Assembly: GCA_036346225.1 (NCBI GenBank)
Contig: JARFIW010000139.1
Location: 2,790,001-2,854,000, forward strand
Direction: 5' to 3'
DNA: 64,000 nucleotides
Source of the DNA: Platerodrilus igneus
Taxonomy: Eukaryota > Arthropoda > Insecta > Coleoptera > Lycidae
Position numbers and translations under genes: made by a program. The notes under the pieces are model-generated. The model was not told where the DNA came from. It was given only the letters and a program-made list of their open reading frames with translations, and did not search any database. Shown one piece after another: positions 11,626 through 24,339 of the stretch (position 1 is the first letter of the stretch; each line of letters starts with the position of its first letter).

Positions 11626-12655
11626 ATAACCAATTAATATAGCGAATAAACATGTACGTTCTTTTGACACGCATCTTTAACAATAGTACATCGCACCTGT
11701 AGAGCGATTATATCGAATCGCAGCAACGAATGATAATGCTACAATGTGATGTTTCTTGTCATGTAACTACACCAACCGTTGATACGGAATATCCCTTGAC
11801 GCACACGAAAGAAAACAAGTTGCATACCTGTAGGTGTCCTGATACTTAGCCCGCAAGCCGTCGGGGTTGAGTCAACATAGAAACGCCATGGTCGCCAGCA
11901 TACATTTACTCTGCTACCATACCTGCAGCAGCAGTCTACGGACAAAAGTAGTTGTTCTACATAAAGAAGGAAGTTGTTTTATATAAAAAAAGAACCCAGT
12001 TGGCCTCCAACTAAAAAAAAAGCAAATACATGCAAGATACCTCCTAGTTGTTGAACAGAAAGATGTGCATCGCTTATTGAAATACGGAGACGAATAAAAT
12101 GTAGAAAACCCTTCAACGCACAAGCTGCAGAATCAAACTCAACAATGGTTCAAACAACACCAATTCAAACTGCCAATTTCTAGCTTCGCGAAGCGCAGTA
12201 GAACCGGAAAACCCGGGTTTATATCGGATAGTGCGCGACCTTATTTCAACAACTCGTTACCTTGGAACAATAGAGAAGACCATTATACGGCGATCCTAAA
12301 GTATACCAAGATAGCGGGTATCTAAAAACAGGTTATAACTATTTACTTGTAGCATAAACTTGTCGTTTCGAAATAAATGAGTTCAAATGAAAATTTGTAG
12401 AAAGCCTATTTATTATTGTAAACAGGATGTTATTGAAGCATTTAGGAGATTACGGGGTACCTAGCACAAGGTCTAGACTATTTAATTTATAGAATAAATT
12501 TTCGTTTTAAAAGCAAAAAGGGGTTTGAGTTGAGGAGTTAATTCTGGAGCGTGTTTATTTTGAATTATGTTGAAGGATTTAAGAGATTTATGGTAAAACG
12601 GGTTTATGAACAACGAACGAGTAATGAATGAACAAGAGAGAAAAATTTTAAAAAC
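11626..12655. other. No gene recognised
   Basis: Short open frames at 11739-12123 on the minus strand have no recognisable domain. No repeat partner within the window was seen. Confidence 0.4.
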
Positions 12656-12659
12656 AAAA

Positions 12660-12755
12660 TTGGAACGTAACAACCCACACGCAAGTTCGCACGCACACAC
12701 GTACTTACGCACCCACGCACACGCACGCACACACGCGTACACACACACACAATTA
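12660..12755. repeat. CA/CG-rich microsatellite
   Basis: Imperfect run of cacacgcac-type words ending in acacacacac. It is low-complexity, and the minus-strand frame starting in it is not a credible gene. Confidence 0.85.
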
Positions 12756-12774
12756 TTTTACTTACATTGAAAAA

Positions 12775-12835
12775 ATGTTATTAATCCTGACACTAGGATC
12801 GTCTTCAAAATGTCATTAAAACTTTTCATTATATT
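12775..12835. repeat. Possible end fragment of a Penelope-like element
   Basis: The words ctaggatcgtcttcaaaatg and attaaaacttttcatt resemble the outer end of the Penelope-like arm at 4918-4960 (ctaggatcgttgtcaaaat, aataaaaacttcaa). It is short, and assigned only by this similarity. Confidence 0.35.
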
Positions 12836-13145
12836 TCTATAAAAATCACGCACAAAAAACAAAAACTATAATTATAATTGTGGCGCTACTCTGATGCTTA
12901 ACAGTAGGGTGGCTGGGAGATCCTGTAATTTTGTAAGCCACCTTGGTTATTTAAAGAGAAAACTAGTTCCGACAAGAAATCATAACAAAAGTGGTGGGGC
13001 AAACACACCAGTGATGTAGTGCGAAGCAGCTCGTTTCCCTGCTTTTAGGCAACCGCAAAATTTGCTTCAACAGTACACAAACAAAATAATATTTCATAAC
13101 GAAAAGACTAATAATTAAAGAATTTCAGAGGTAAAGGGTTTTTCA

Positions 13146-14660
13146 TTAAGAGTGCTTAAACTTCCAATTGAAATAAATAACAATTATATGCAATTTAAAT
13201 AAATGCTTGAATAGCTGTTGGCATAGGTATTGACTAGGTGCTACTTCTTTGCATTTTTCATTCGTGAAGCCATACCTAAGCTCATTTAGGGAAAGGAACT
13301 TGGTTTTAGGAATAATAACTTGATACTTGCTAGTAACTTTCATAGGGAAGGCAAATAAATGATAATAGTTGTAAGTGTTACTATCTACTATGGAAATTTC
13401 TATTAGAAACGTAATTTCATGATTCTTTACATAACCTTTTACTGTGGCTATTTTTTCAAATATAAGTATGTTAGATTCTGTTACTTCAAAGGGTAATTTA
13501 CTATTAGTTATAAGTGATCTAATTTTTAATAATTCATTTAATAAATCAATTGGTTCCATAATACTAGAGTGTAATGTGTTTAGTTTAGCAAATGTTACAG
13601 CGTTTTCTAATGTGGCTAAAATTTGTTGAATTACAGTAAGTGTATATCTTTTGATTAAATATCGTGTTAAATCTGATTAAATCTCGCATTCCTAGCATAG
13701 TGGTTTGCATGTTACTTTCAAGGGTTAGTATTCTATTGGTTATACTGTATTGGTTTTTTACTAGTTTTTAGTGTATCATTAAATTTTATTATAGTTGACT
13801 GAGTTAAAGATATTTGATTTCTAACAATGGTTTTTATGTCATTTTGGTTTTCAATTAAGTGTTCTATGGCGTTGTCATATTGTTCTGCATCTTGGCCGTC
13901 TAAATTGCCTGTGATAGCTTTTATATTATTACCTAATCCATTAATAAGTCCTCTTTCTCATCTTGTAATTTGATCTGTAGATATTAGTCTATTAAATTTA
14001 TCTTCTATGTTCTTTAGGATGTTTTCCATTATACAGTTGTAATTAAGCATTTCTATCGCGTATTCCTTTCCGAATTTGGCCGTGTTCATTGATTGTTACA
14101 GTCTGTAATAATTGTCTCTAATTATATAAAATTCTTGTTTTAATTCTGTTAAATCGAATTTTTGTGCGAATGTCCAATAGTCTATTGTATTTTGCATACT
14201 TCCCACTTTTACTGGTAATATACCGGGGTTATTTTTAATGTCGTTGACTAATATATCGTCGTCCGTTCTACTTGGGTGGATGTTGACGGCTGCCCATCTG
14301 AAATTACAGGGTGTTTTAAATTCTTTAAGTGAATATATCTTACTATGTTTCAGTTATCTACTACGGTTGCATTTTTATCTGAAATTTTTTTGATTTTAAA
14401 GGGACTTAAATTTTACAATTTTTCCGTTTCTACTACTTCTACATTTTTATCTGAGATCTTTTTGATTTTAAACGAACCTACATTTCTGGGGCACGTTTTG
14501 TGTCTCTTACCTTTCAAGTTTTTTTCATACCCGGTTTGTCCTATTGAAAATTTATTAATATTGGCATTCTTATTGCGGGTTGTTGTGATGCGTTCTTTAT
14601 CGTTATCTAATTTATTCTTTACATTATAATAAGTTATTTTTAATTTTTTCTTATAATCGT
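13146..14660 (-). pseudogene. Env, baculovirus F-like fusion glycoprotein remnant
   Basis: In intact errantiviruses this glycoprotein mediates membrane fusion. The last part is open (13146-13559) and carries the conserved extracellular core, with 'LPFEVTESNILIFEKIA', 'YNYYHLFAFP' and a cysteine-containing 'YGFTNEKCKEV' block. Further upstream, near 13950-13970 in another frame, a basic cleavage-like R-K-R is followed by GLINGLGN, the furin site and fusion-peptide start typical of F-like Env. Heptad-like asparagine/leucine-rich sequence follows it. Upstream frames to about 14660 are interrupted. The terminal membrane anchor is not clear. This is a non-functional relic. Confidence 0.75.
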
Positions 14661-14699
14661 TAGCATACTGTTGATATACTTTTATATTGTAATGTATAT

Positions 14700-15400
14700 C
14701 GTAAAAGTTGCCGGAAACTGAGTGTCCTAATGTTAATTCGAGGGGTGTAAAATTTGTTGACGAGTGTAGGACATTAAATTAGTTATATGTTCTTTCTTAC
14801 AAGTTAATCTTAACAGTATAATTTGTTCTAATAAAGTACGATGTAATCTTTCAATTAATCAGTTTGATTCCGAATGATTCCCTGTTATAAAATGAATTTT
14901 TATTTTACGGAGTTCTAGGGTATTCTATATTGTTTCTTTTCTAAATTCGCTGCCGTTGTCTATAGTTACTGTTTCTGGTGTACCGTAAAATGCACAATAT
15001 TGTAAGAATCCTTGGGTTACATCAATACTATTATTTAAAGTGATGGGTATCACTTGGATTACTTTCGTGAATGCGTCTACGATTGTTAAAAAAGTTTGCG
15101 TTTCTACTACTACAGTGTCTGCATGTAGTTTTTGAAAAGGTTTATCGGGTGTTTTGATTAACATTAAGGGTACTTTTGGGGATGACCTGTCGTATTCCGC
15201 TTTGTCACATAATTCACATTGGTTAATAAAATCTGTAGTTAATTCTTTCGTGTCTTTAAAGTAATATCTCCTTATGAGTTGTTTTAAGGTTTCGTTGATT
15301 CCACGATGGTTGGTTTTGCCTTCGTGTTGATTTCTAATTACGTCATTTATTTCTTCCGATCATCTAAAATTATTAATTTCTTGTACATCTAATAATTTCA
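14700..15400 (-). pseudogene. Integrase domain of the gypsy Pol
   Basis: This domain inserts the cDNA into the genome. The open segment 14925-15164 contains 'KLHADTV' with the first catalytic Asp and 'VDAFTKVIQVIPI'. It ends with 'TIDNGSEFRKE', holding the second Asp. The HHCC-type zinc region lies just upstream (to about 15400) with 'CDLCDKA'-like residues in translation. The third catalytic residue and the C-terminal region (14700-14900) are in broken frames. It sits between RNase H and Env, as expected. Confidence 0.8.
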
Positions 15401-15579
15401 GGGCCTGAGTTATTAAATAATCTAATATATAATTCTGTAAATTTTGTGTATAAATGTTCTGTGGTGAAGTGAAAGTAAAAACGTTTTTTCTCTGAGGTGT
15501 ATTCCTTTAAAATCTTAATTATCTGCTCTTCGTTATCGTCTTTAGTTATTTGAATTTGATGTATTTTCTTATTATCTGT

Positions 15580-16440
15580 TTTTGTATATTTTACCGGATT
15601 GGGGTGGGTTAAAACTTCGGTAACTATGAATTGATTTGGTTTTATGTCTATAACTTCATTTAAAATTTTAATCGCGATTTTTGGGTCTTAGTTTTGTGTT
15701 GAGTGAATAGTGTCTATTTCTTTTGGGTCTTCTCTTATCTCTATTTTATTTACGTTACCTATAATTGACTCTGTTTCAATTGCGTTAAGTTGTATTCTGC
15801 TTAGTGCATCTACGTTGTTGTTATAAATTCCCTTTTTATATATGATTTCATAATCGTATTCTTCTAGTCTAATCCTCCATCTTTGTAATTTTGAATTCGG
15901 TTCCTTTAGTTTGCATAACTATATTAATGATCTATGGTCGGTGTATATGTAGAATTTTTTTTCATAAAGATATGGTCTAAAATATTTTGTTGCCCAAACT
16001 ATCGCTAATAATTCTTTCTCAATTGTACTATACTTTTGTTCCGTTTCGGTTAGTGTTCTAGATGCGTAGCTGATTGGTTTATCGTACCTACTTTTCCTTG
16101 GCTCAACACTGCGCCTAATGCTACGTTCGATGCGTCTGTTGTTAATATAAATGGTTTTGAAAAATCAGGGTATTCTAATATGGGGTGATTGGTAAGGACA
16201 CATTTAATTTTTTTACTGCTTTGATAAATTCTGGGGTGTGTTCAATATGTTACCTTTTTTTAAAAAATTTGTTAATGGTTTGATTATTTGTGCGTAACCT
16301 TTGATGAATTTTCGGTAATAACCACCGAGTTCTAAAAATCCTTTAATTTCTTTATTAGTTTCGGGTAAGGGGTAATTTAGTACTGCGTTTGTCTTGTCTG
16401 GATTTGGTATAACTTCTTGTGGAGTTATTATGTGTCCTAA
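15580..16440 (-). pseudogene. RNase H and connection domain of the gypsy Pol
   Basis: Interrupted minus-strand translation shows the tethered RNase H region expected between RT and integrase. It includes '[14 protein letters not shown]'-like residues near 16100-16150 and an '[17 protein letters not shown]'-like block near 15990-16040, each with stops or changes. This domain degrades the RNA of RNA/DNA hybrids during reverse transcription. The identification rests on position and partial motifs. Confidence 0.6.
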
Positions 16441-16443
16441 AAA

Positions 16444-17275
16444 TTATACTTTCTTTTGTAAAAATTCGCTTTTGTCTAATTGGACCTTAAAATGAGCTTG
16501 TCTCAATCGTTCAAAGACTTCTCTTAATCGTTCGATGTGTTCTACGAGTGATGTCAAATATACAATTATATCGTCCAGGTACACAAGACATTTTTCGTTG
16601 TGCATCCCTCTTAAAATGTTATCCATAACTCTTTGAAAGGTAGCGGGTGCGCTCTTTAATCCAAACGGCATGCGTTTGTATTTATAGTGTCCTCTAGGTG
16701 TACTGAATGCTGTTTTAGTTGTGTCTTTCTCGTCCATCTCCACTTGGTGGTATCCTGAGGCGAGGTTTAATGTCGAAAAATAATGTCACTTTCCTAATTT
16801 GTTTAAAATATTGATGATATTGGGTAATGGATATTTGTCGTCTATCATTTTCGTGTTAAGTTTTCTATAATCGATAACCAGTCGATATTTGCGTTTGCCT
16901 GAGGCGTCTATTTCCTTCGGGACTATTAATACGGGGCTGATCCATGGTGAGTTTGTGGGTTGGATTATATCTTGATTCAAGGTCTGCTACCTGTGTATCT
17001 GCTTCTTCTTGACTTGCCTGAGGTAGTCTATAGACTTTGGTGAAAATTGGTTTATCGTCTGTCAATTCAATGTTATGTTTCATTGTGTTGGCGAAAGTTA
17101 CAACTATTCCTTCGCAACGGAATATGTCTCGGTATTCAAAACATAAGTCTTTAATCGCTCTCTCATCTTTGTTATTAATGTCGTTAGTAAAACGAATGTT
17201 AATTAAATTTTTTCTTAACATCCTGTCGTGTTCTGTTGGATTGAAATCGCTTGCATATTCTTCGTCGATTTCCAT
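16444..17275 (-). pseudogene. Reverse transcriptase domain of the gypsy Pol
   Basis: Polymerase domain in three overlapping open segments. 16865-17275 holds the leader 'LCFEYRDIFRCEGI' typical of errantivirus Pol. 16786-16980 holds 'NSPWISPVLIVPKE' and 'KYRLVIDYRKLN'. 16444-16743 holds '[20 protein letters not shown]', '[11 protein letters not shown]' and the catalytic 'YLDDIIVY'. Two frame changes separate the segments. Catalytic Asp residues of the YLDD box are still present, but no continuous protein could be made. Confidence 0.88.
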
Positions 17276-17641
17276 CTAGCTAAAGTTTACTTTTTACGTT
17301 TATTGGGGTAATCGTTTGAGTTTAAAATTGTTGTAGTGGCGTAATTGTCTTTTATTTGTACTAATGCTGCGGGTGTTTCTACTCTGGGTTGAAATGACAT
17401 GTGGTTTATAATTCCTACGTCTTCTTTTGAATATACTAAAGTTTTTATTCTTTTTTCTGTCCTGGGTTTGATGGCGTATTTTTGTTCGGTTTGAATATTA
17501 CTGTTTTGGAATTTAATGGGAATTTGTCATACTTTGTTTTTAGTAATCGGTTTTTTGTTTGCTCCTAATTTTTTTAAAAGATCCATGCCTATGAATGAAT
17601 CCGTCGTATTTGTCTTTAAATTCAAAGATGCAAAATTTGTT

Positions 17642-17923
17642 TCATTTTACGTTAAATGTTTTTGGAAGGGGTATATTTGCTATATATTGGTGTAATGTCG
17701 TTTTGTGAACTGTTTTGATTTTAAAGGGTTCTCTTTCTACAAAATCTAAATAATGTTTCTTTACTGTTCTGGGGCTAATTAAAGTTTTTGAAGATCCTGT
17801 GTCGATTAATAATTTGAGTTCTGCGTGAGGAATTTCTATATAAGTTACAATTTGTTGATTAATGTTATTTAAATGAATTACGTTTGGGCGTATTTGAATC
17901 GGTCTAACAGAAAATTTGAGCAC
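17642..17923 (-). pseudogene. Aspartic protease of the gypsy element
   Basis: The retropepsin active-site motif is intact as 'LLIDTGSSKTLISP', preceded by a beta-strand-rich stretch. It would cleave the Gag-Pol polyprotein. It lies between gag (18060 upward) and RT (17275 downward) with broken sequence on both sides (17276-17640), which holds only degraded linker. Confidence 0.8.
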
Positions 17924-18059
17924 GCATTTTCTTCGTCGTCTTCTTCGTAATTTTCATATGGGTTGTGGCATTCGTAGTTTGTTTCATCGTCTCTACTCGA
18001 AGTGGAGTCATTATTCGCGTCCGGGTTGTCAAAATCTTCTATTTCTTGGTGAAATAGTT

Positions 18060-18965
18060 CTACGGAAGTAAAGTTTCCTTTTTGGTTTTAGTTTGGTCAG
18101 ATTTGCGATATTTTAGTATTTTGTCTAGTGTTACCAGATGAAGTGTCCATAGGGTTTGCTTGTAATAACTTTTGGGGTTGTTTCTGTTGGGGTTTGCGCC
18201 GAATGTTTGCTTTGGTTGATTTTCGTTTTGGTTAAGCCTTGGTGTAAATGCGGGTTTTGTAAAATTTGAATTTGGTCTTGGAAATTGTCTAAATTGCTTG
18301 TGGAAATTTGTGTTATTAAAGTTTGGGTTGCTAATTCGTGGTTGATTTGTTTGTGCGTTAATTGGTGTAAATTTCAATTGTGTGAATATTTATCTCGCAG
18401 CTTGTATAGTTTTCATTGGTGCGTAATTTTTATTTCCTACAAACACGTTCACTGCTTCTTCTAAATTTTGGGGATGTTGAAATCTTATTTTGTCTGATTG
18501 GCGTTCAGGTAAGGCATTGATGTATGTATCTAAAGTCTTTTCGTCGTGCATTTTCGTCTTTAATAATCTTATGTTTTGGTCAGGTTCTACAATTTATAGC
18601 TTTATCGAAATTAAACTTCGTACGTCTTGACATTTTATACCGAATTGATAGGGTGATTGGTTATTTTCTATTCGTAGGTTTATTAAATCGGGGACCAGAC
18701 ATTTGATGTTTTGTTGTCACTGAAATATGCAATTACTATACGTTTGAAATCATCTATTCGATCAAATCATCGCAGCTTGAAAGCAGGGTTAATGCTCTTC
18801 CGGCCAGCTTACTTATTATCTGGCATAAAAGTAAAACGTTGTGTTTGCTGTCTCCTGGTTTGTAAAAAGATTTTAAAAATAATGTTAGATTTCCGTCGTT
18901 TTGGGGAATGCTCTCAAGAAAGAGTTGCTTTTCAGTTCAGTTTCTATTGTTTTTGTATAAACTAA
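18060..18965 (-). pseudogene. Gag of the gypsy element
   Basis: The 3' part (18060-18377) encodes an Asn, Pro, Phe and Gln-rich basic tail ('FRQFPRPNSNFTKPAF') typical of errantivirus Gag, which lacks zinc knuckles. Upstream (18380-18700), broken frames contain capsid-like stretches such as 'KFRRSSERVCRK' and 'KMSRRTKFNFDKAI'. Gag would form the particle core. Plus-strand frames in the same region (18524-18965) are shadows. Confidence 0.6.
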
Positions 18966-19765
18966 CAGTTACTTTTCTGTTTAGTTTGTATATAGTTATT
19001 TAAAGAATCGCTTTACGTATATTTTAGATGTAATTATCAAGTGCTATAGTTACATAGAGAATTTCTGCTTGGTAATTGTCTCATCAGTTACTGTTGCATT
19101 GAAGTGTATATATATAATTGAGTTTCAGTTTTCTGAATAGTTTTCCGCAGGAATTGCATTATAATTATATGCTTTTTTTCCGACTTGTGTTGAGTAATTA
19201 AGTGTTGCAATAATAAAGTACACAAAATTCTTTTTTATAATTATACACTTCCGTTAATTTATTGCCTTAAAAGTGTTTAATCATAGAAAATGTGTTGAGA
19301 ATCGAATCGTTTCAGTAATAATTGCTGTGATAAAAATGGTAAAAATAACTGCGTTCTATTATTACACTAAAGCTTCAGACTTGCTGAATAACTCGTTTCA
19401 TTTTATCGTAATAAATTGTAATAATTGTGCATATAAATGCGTCTCTATAATTCCTTTGCTAAATAAGTTTCCTGAGTAAATTCTTTTCAGAAATGATAAT
19501 AATAATAAATTTGCGATAATAAAAATTGTACCTAAAAATTATCTTATTAGCTAATATCAATATTCAGTTGATAATGGTTAGGAAAATGAACTTTGGTACT
19601 TACAAAGGTTTGTCCGCCAGTTTCATTATTTTCTTTTCTCGTTTGATTCTGGACTTCGCCTATTTTTGTACTTTACCCAGTTGGTTCTTTGTTCCAAATT
19701 AAGAATAAAAATTCAAGACCACCAGTTTCCTCGAGTTTGGATTCTGCTAGTGGCTTTTTGGAATA

Positions 19766-19783
19766 CTAACGACTGCGTCAGAT
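19766..19783 (-). promoter_or_regulatory. Candidate tRNA-Ser primer binding site
   Basis: On the minus strand the sequence reads tgacgcagtcgttag. Errantiviruses of the gypsy/297 group use a tRNA-Ser primer site starting TGGCGCAGTCG. The match has one or two mismatches and lies on the expected side of gag. It implies the 5' LTR lies to the right of 19784. Confidence 0.45.
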
Positions 19784-20398
19784 AGGTTTTTGGAGTGGTT
19801 TTTTAAAAAAGCTTCTTCAAAAACTCTTCTATTCAATTTATTTTATACAGATTTTACAATTAAATTTAATTTACAAGTACGTTATATGCAGTAACGTGTA
19901 GAGATCGAAATAATCCTAAGTTGACTTTCACTAATTAATAATTACGGTGAGTAGCTGAACTTCCAACAACGTTAAAGTGTTGAAGCTCTAAACTGACTGG
20001 TCATCTTGGGCTATTGAGGGTATTTATGCTACCCCTGCCCTTCACATTACTTATGGGAACTGCAGAGCTCATGCCTGCTTATTTCTGTATTTAATACAAG
20101 GTATTACATTTCAATTATCTTAATTCTAATAATTGCTGTCTTCTAACCTACTGTGACCTGCACCTGCAGTATCATGTTGCGCCTGGAATACAATGTCTGT
20201 TTCCGTTCTTTCAATAACCATTTATTATGTCCTTCAATTATACACTGTAACAATTTAACTTAAATTTTAATAGTTTCATTTAATTACATGTATATCCTAA
20301 TTTGGGGGATATGCAACTCACGTCAGTTAAAAAATTTTTGCGATCATAAACGTTCCTATCTTCTATTAATGTATGAAGCCACCTGTTGGTTTCTCTCC

Positions 20399-20462
20399 CT
20401 CTCTCTTTCTCTCTTTCTCTCTCTCTCTCTCTATCTCTCGCTCTCTCTCTCTCTCTCTCTTC
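20399..20462. repeat. (CT)n microsatellite
   Basis: Run of ctctct with occasional ttt, atc and gct interruptions. The Arg/Glu-rich and Ser/Leu-rich frames across it are artefacts. Confidence 0.95.
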
Positions 20463-20589
20463 CTTACGAGCTTCTGTAATATATAGCAATTAAAACTTGT
20501 TATCCTATCTGGTTTTTTAGTCTTTTCCAGTGTTATCGCGTTCCTAGAATTGTAGTACATTCATTCGCTTTGCTTGTTAACTCTATATA

Positions 20590-21050
20590 GCGCCCACATT
20601 TACGCTACTTTCAGAAATTGCAAAACTCGTACCTAAGGATAATGTGTGGCATACGAAAGTATCAGCCAATTTCTCATAAACGCACTGAAATGGAATGGTT
20701 GACCATGGTTAAACTTCGCTTTCTGCACTATGCGTGTATTTATAACAACATCATAAACAACCAGTCTCCGCCGTATCTGTATAACCTAATTAATTTTAAA
20801 CACAGATATGCACAACATCATTATTAGATTCAGGGGTAAGCTAATAGCGCCTATTCACAAAATAGAACATTTTAAATCATTCTTTCCTTGTATCATAACT
20901 AAATATTACAAATCTCTACCGAATTATACCCATACCTACCCAAACATCTATTCCGTAAATACCTATTTCGGTATTTGCTTTCAAATTCTTTGTAACTGTG
21001 CATATGTGCAATATTTAAATATAATTTCCTAGCTACTCTACTTAAAGGAA
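20590..21050 (+). pseudogene. Non-LTR retrotransposon RT C-terminal fragment
   Basis: The plus-strand frame 20618-20827 shows 'MQNSYLRIMCGIRKYQPISH' followed by 'EWLTMVKLRFLHYACIY' and 'QSPPYLYNLINF'. This is the well-known C-terminal end of insect non-LTR ORF2 proteins, downstream of RT. One frameshift near 20810-20820 leads into 'IIRFRGKLIAPIHKIEHFKSFF', the normal continuation, ending near 21030. No RT catalytic box is present, so the copy is strongly 5'-truncated, as is usual for this class. The clade is not determined. Confidence 0.7.
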
Positions 21051-22599
21051 TAAATATTCAACTCTGATGTTGCTGTTGCAAGGTGTTGCTTAGTTGCTCG
21101 CATTACTACTACTGTGATTTGATAATTTTATTACTTGAATTACATTGATATTTTTGTACCTACGGGGGTAGTTATAAACACATATATAATTGTAACGACA
21201 TTTGTAATTAGTTTAGGTTAGTTTGGTTTGGTCTCTTGGGGGGTTAAGTGGAAGAGCAACTGGACTTGAATCCGTTTGTTAAACTTTGCCCTTTTTATAA
21301 AATTTCTCATTTTTTTCTTTATGTACTTAATGCACCTTTTTAAATAAAGGCATTTATTAAATAACTTTACATAATTAGGCTAATATCGGATTGTTGAAGA
21401 AGTATAAATTGGAGAACGTAATAATATTATAATGTATACCTACTGGTGGGTTAACTAGTTAGGGGTTATTTTTATATCCCAAATGTGATCAGTGGCCTTT
21501 AAGGAAATATTTCCTTAAAATGATGGAACGCAAATATCTTCCGACTATGCTAGGGGTCTATTCCTTGGGCAGAGCTTATGAGGATTGGTCGTGGTTCTTT
21601 TTACAAATCATTATCTTCTTACTCGGGCTAGATTCTTAACAAAACAGGGGTTTAAGTAGGGCGCCACCAAGTCATTAATTTTTAAACACAGGGTTTCCCT
21701 AAGGGGGACTTAGAAGTCCTTTGAGAGGAATACCGTATTAAGGGCTAACGCAGAAGCTGTAAAAAAAATTTAATTAAATTAACAAAAGTGAGGACACAAG
21801 AGGTATTCTCTTGTTACCTCATATAAAAAAACAGCAAAGATTAATCAGGCAAACAATATTATGAACACATATTTTATGCTTCAAAATCTGAAAAGGCTAT
21901 TAAAGCTTCTTTTTAAATTGGGGTTACCACTTTATGCTATTTGATCTTATACCTGGTTACTCTATTTCTGAACGTACTTGTTCAGAATAAAACAATTAAT
22001 TAAGAAAATTAAATGTTGCTTCTTTAATTAAAATTGTTCCTCCATAAAAATTGTAAATATAAAATTTATGTTTAAGAAATGATAATACAAGTTTCGTCTA
22101 CTCATAAGGTAGGATTATATATTCAAAAGAAATATCAAAAAGTTTAAATGTTGCTTTCGTTACAAAAATTTAACTTGAATTTATATCAGAAATATCAGAT
22201 CTGTTATTCTGTTTACATATTTATGAAAAAAATTAACTAAATTGTCTATTAATTCATCATTCAGAAATCGTAAGTGAAATCATGCATATATGAAACATTA
22301 ATAAGAACTCTTTAGGTTTGCTTAATTTCATTAAAATTAGTAACTGTGATTACACTGCACTAATATTGACAATAAAAATTTACTAAAGTCTTTTTTCAAA
22401 GAAAAAATGGCAACAACAAAATATCTCAAAAGCAAAAGTATCAAATGCCATCACAACTCTTTCGCTACACTAAACGCAAGCATTAATTGCTTACCGCAAC
22501 AACTATTTTAGCGACCTGCTAAAATACTCTAAATCTCAACACTAATGTGAATTCATTACATTATCAACTCTACTAATAATTGTGCTATCAGCACATACT

Positions 22600-22900
22600 C
22601 ACTATAATCAACTAAACTGTGAGCAACTGGCTTACTCAACACATCTCAACTCAAATTGTGCAATTTGCACTTACTCCAATTTGCTAACAAAACTGTGAGC
22701 ATCCGGCTCACCTAGTACACCTCAACTCTAATTCAAAGTGTGCAATCCGCACTAACTCAAATTCACCAAAAAAAAATGTGAGCATCTGGCCCACTCTCAC
22801 ACTCTAACTCAACGTGTGCAATCTGCACTAACTCAAATTCACCAACAAAATGTGAGCATCGGGCTCACTCTCACACTCTAACTCAGTAGTGAGTAGCTAA
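22600..22900. repeat. ~73-bp degenerate tandem repeat
   Basis: Repeated words gtgagcatc[t/c/g]gg[c/t]tcac, gtgcaat[c/t][t/c]gcact and aactcaaattcacc alternate about four times through this stretch. They lie in the region downstream of the minus-strand gag, where pol would be expected. Confidence 0.7.
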
Positions 22901-24339
22901 CTCCACTACTAATTATGCTTCCTGCACAAACGCAACTAAACCAAATAACAAGTGGGCAACCAGCTCACCTGCTATACTCCAACTATTTAGTGAACGACTG
23001 CTCTCGAGCGTCACTAAACTAAATACTCAAAAAAAATCATTACATTCCACTCAACCAAGTACATACTGCTGAGCGACCAACTCATCACGTGTCTCGTCTA
23101 GACTTACGCATTTCTTGATGGAATGCCTATATGCGAAAAGAACACACCATGGTCCTTTGCATACTCAATAGAAGACCAGTCCTTAATGGACAAAAATGTC
23201 TTTCTCTGCAAACTCAACAAAAAATTTCACACCAGTTAACACGTTATAAACCTAAAGGATTTCGTCCGTCGACATTTTACGAGGCAAACAAAATTCGTCT
23301 GTCAACTAGGAAAAAAAACAAAAAAAAATTTTTTGTTAACAGTCTGAATACACACACATAAAACACGGAAAGGTGTTCTTGAGAACACGGTACGTACGCA
23401 TGGGCGGGGAGCTTCTTAGGTTAGGTTGTATACACAGGGAATGTGTCTCTGACAACACAATACGTACGCACGGGGAAAATGATTTTAATAATACGCTCTT
23501 TTACCAACAGGGTTTTTATACTTTAACTTCCTATTCTAATATTTAATATTAAATTGAAACCATATACAAAAAAAATTTAGACGAGGTTCTTCCTCTCATC
23601 CTTTTATACCAAAACAAAACTAAACGAAACAATGAAAGATATACTTGACTTCAAACTTAACTTGGGGAGCAACAACTAACTATATTGATATGGCATCCTC
23701 TTGGTATACCATCGAAAAAGGTTTCAGATCTTTTATATTCCACTTTCCGGCTTCCGAGTGCGAAATAACTTAGACTTTCAAAAGAAATTAATCTCGACGA
23801 TAGATAACAAAAATTAATGTACAGGTACACTCTCTTTAATCTCTAATCAAACTGATAGAATATGTTAAAATCAGGCTGTTCATATAACAAAAATTGCTTC
23901 ACAGCGCATAATTTGCTAGAATGACAGACTCTTTCCTGAGCCTCACCTAAACTACTCTACAAAAAATTTTTCATTACCAAACTCCAAATTAGTGATGTCA
24001 AAAAAAAATATTAGGAACGACAACTCACTTCGAGTCTCGTCTAGACTTACGCACTGCTGAGCGACCAACTCCTCACGTGTCTCGTCTAGACTTACGCGCT
24101 GCTGAACGACCAACTACAACGACAAGCATCGCTTACTCTACTCAAAACTAAATTCATTGCGTTGCAACGCCGATATAAATCATAAAAATTGTTATTAAGC
24201 CAAAAAAACGTGCCTATGCACAAGGACAATTCTCAAACGACATGACGACAGCACAAACCTGTACCTAATTTACCAAAACATTAATCCGTGTACTCTGTAG
24301 ATAGTAACTGAATAAAACAAAATGATATGTTAATTATTG

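Larger units (their letters stand above)
13140..19783 (-). mobile_element. Decayed errantivirus-type Ty3/gypsy retrotransposon
   Basis: Reading leftward on the minus strand, the order is a tRNA-Ser-like primer binding site, gag, protease, RT, RNase H, integrase and an F-like envelope gene. This is the organisation of insect errantiviruses. All genes are broken by stops and frameshifts. I could not identify a matching pair of LTRs: the sequence right of 19784 should be the 5' LTR, but no counterpart was recognised near 12770-13140, so the 3' LTR may be lost or too diverged. Confidence 0.85.

Noticed and set aside
20280..20560. Arg/Glu-rich and Ser/Leu-rich frames
   Set aside because: Pure translation of the CT/GA microsatellite.
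22600..22980. CRISPR-like array
   Set aside because: Repeats are degenerate tandem units without unique spacers, in a eukaryotic repeat-rich context.
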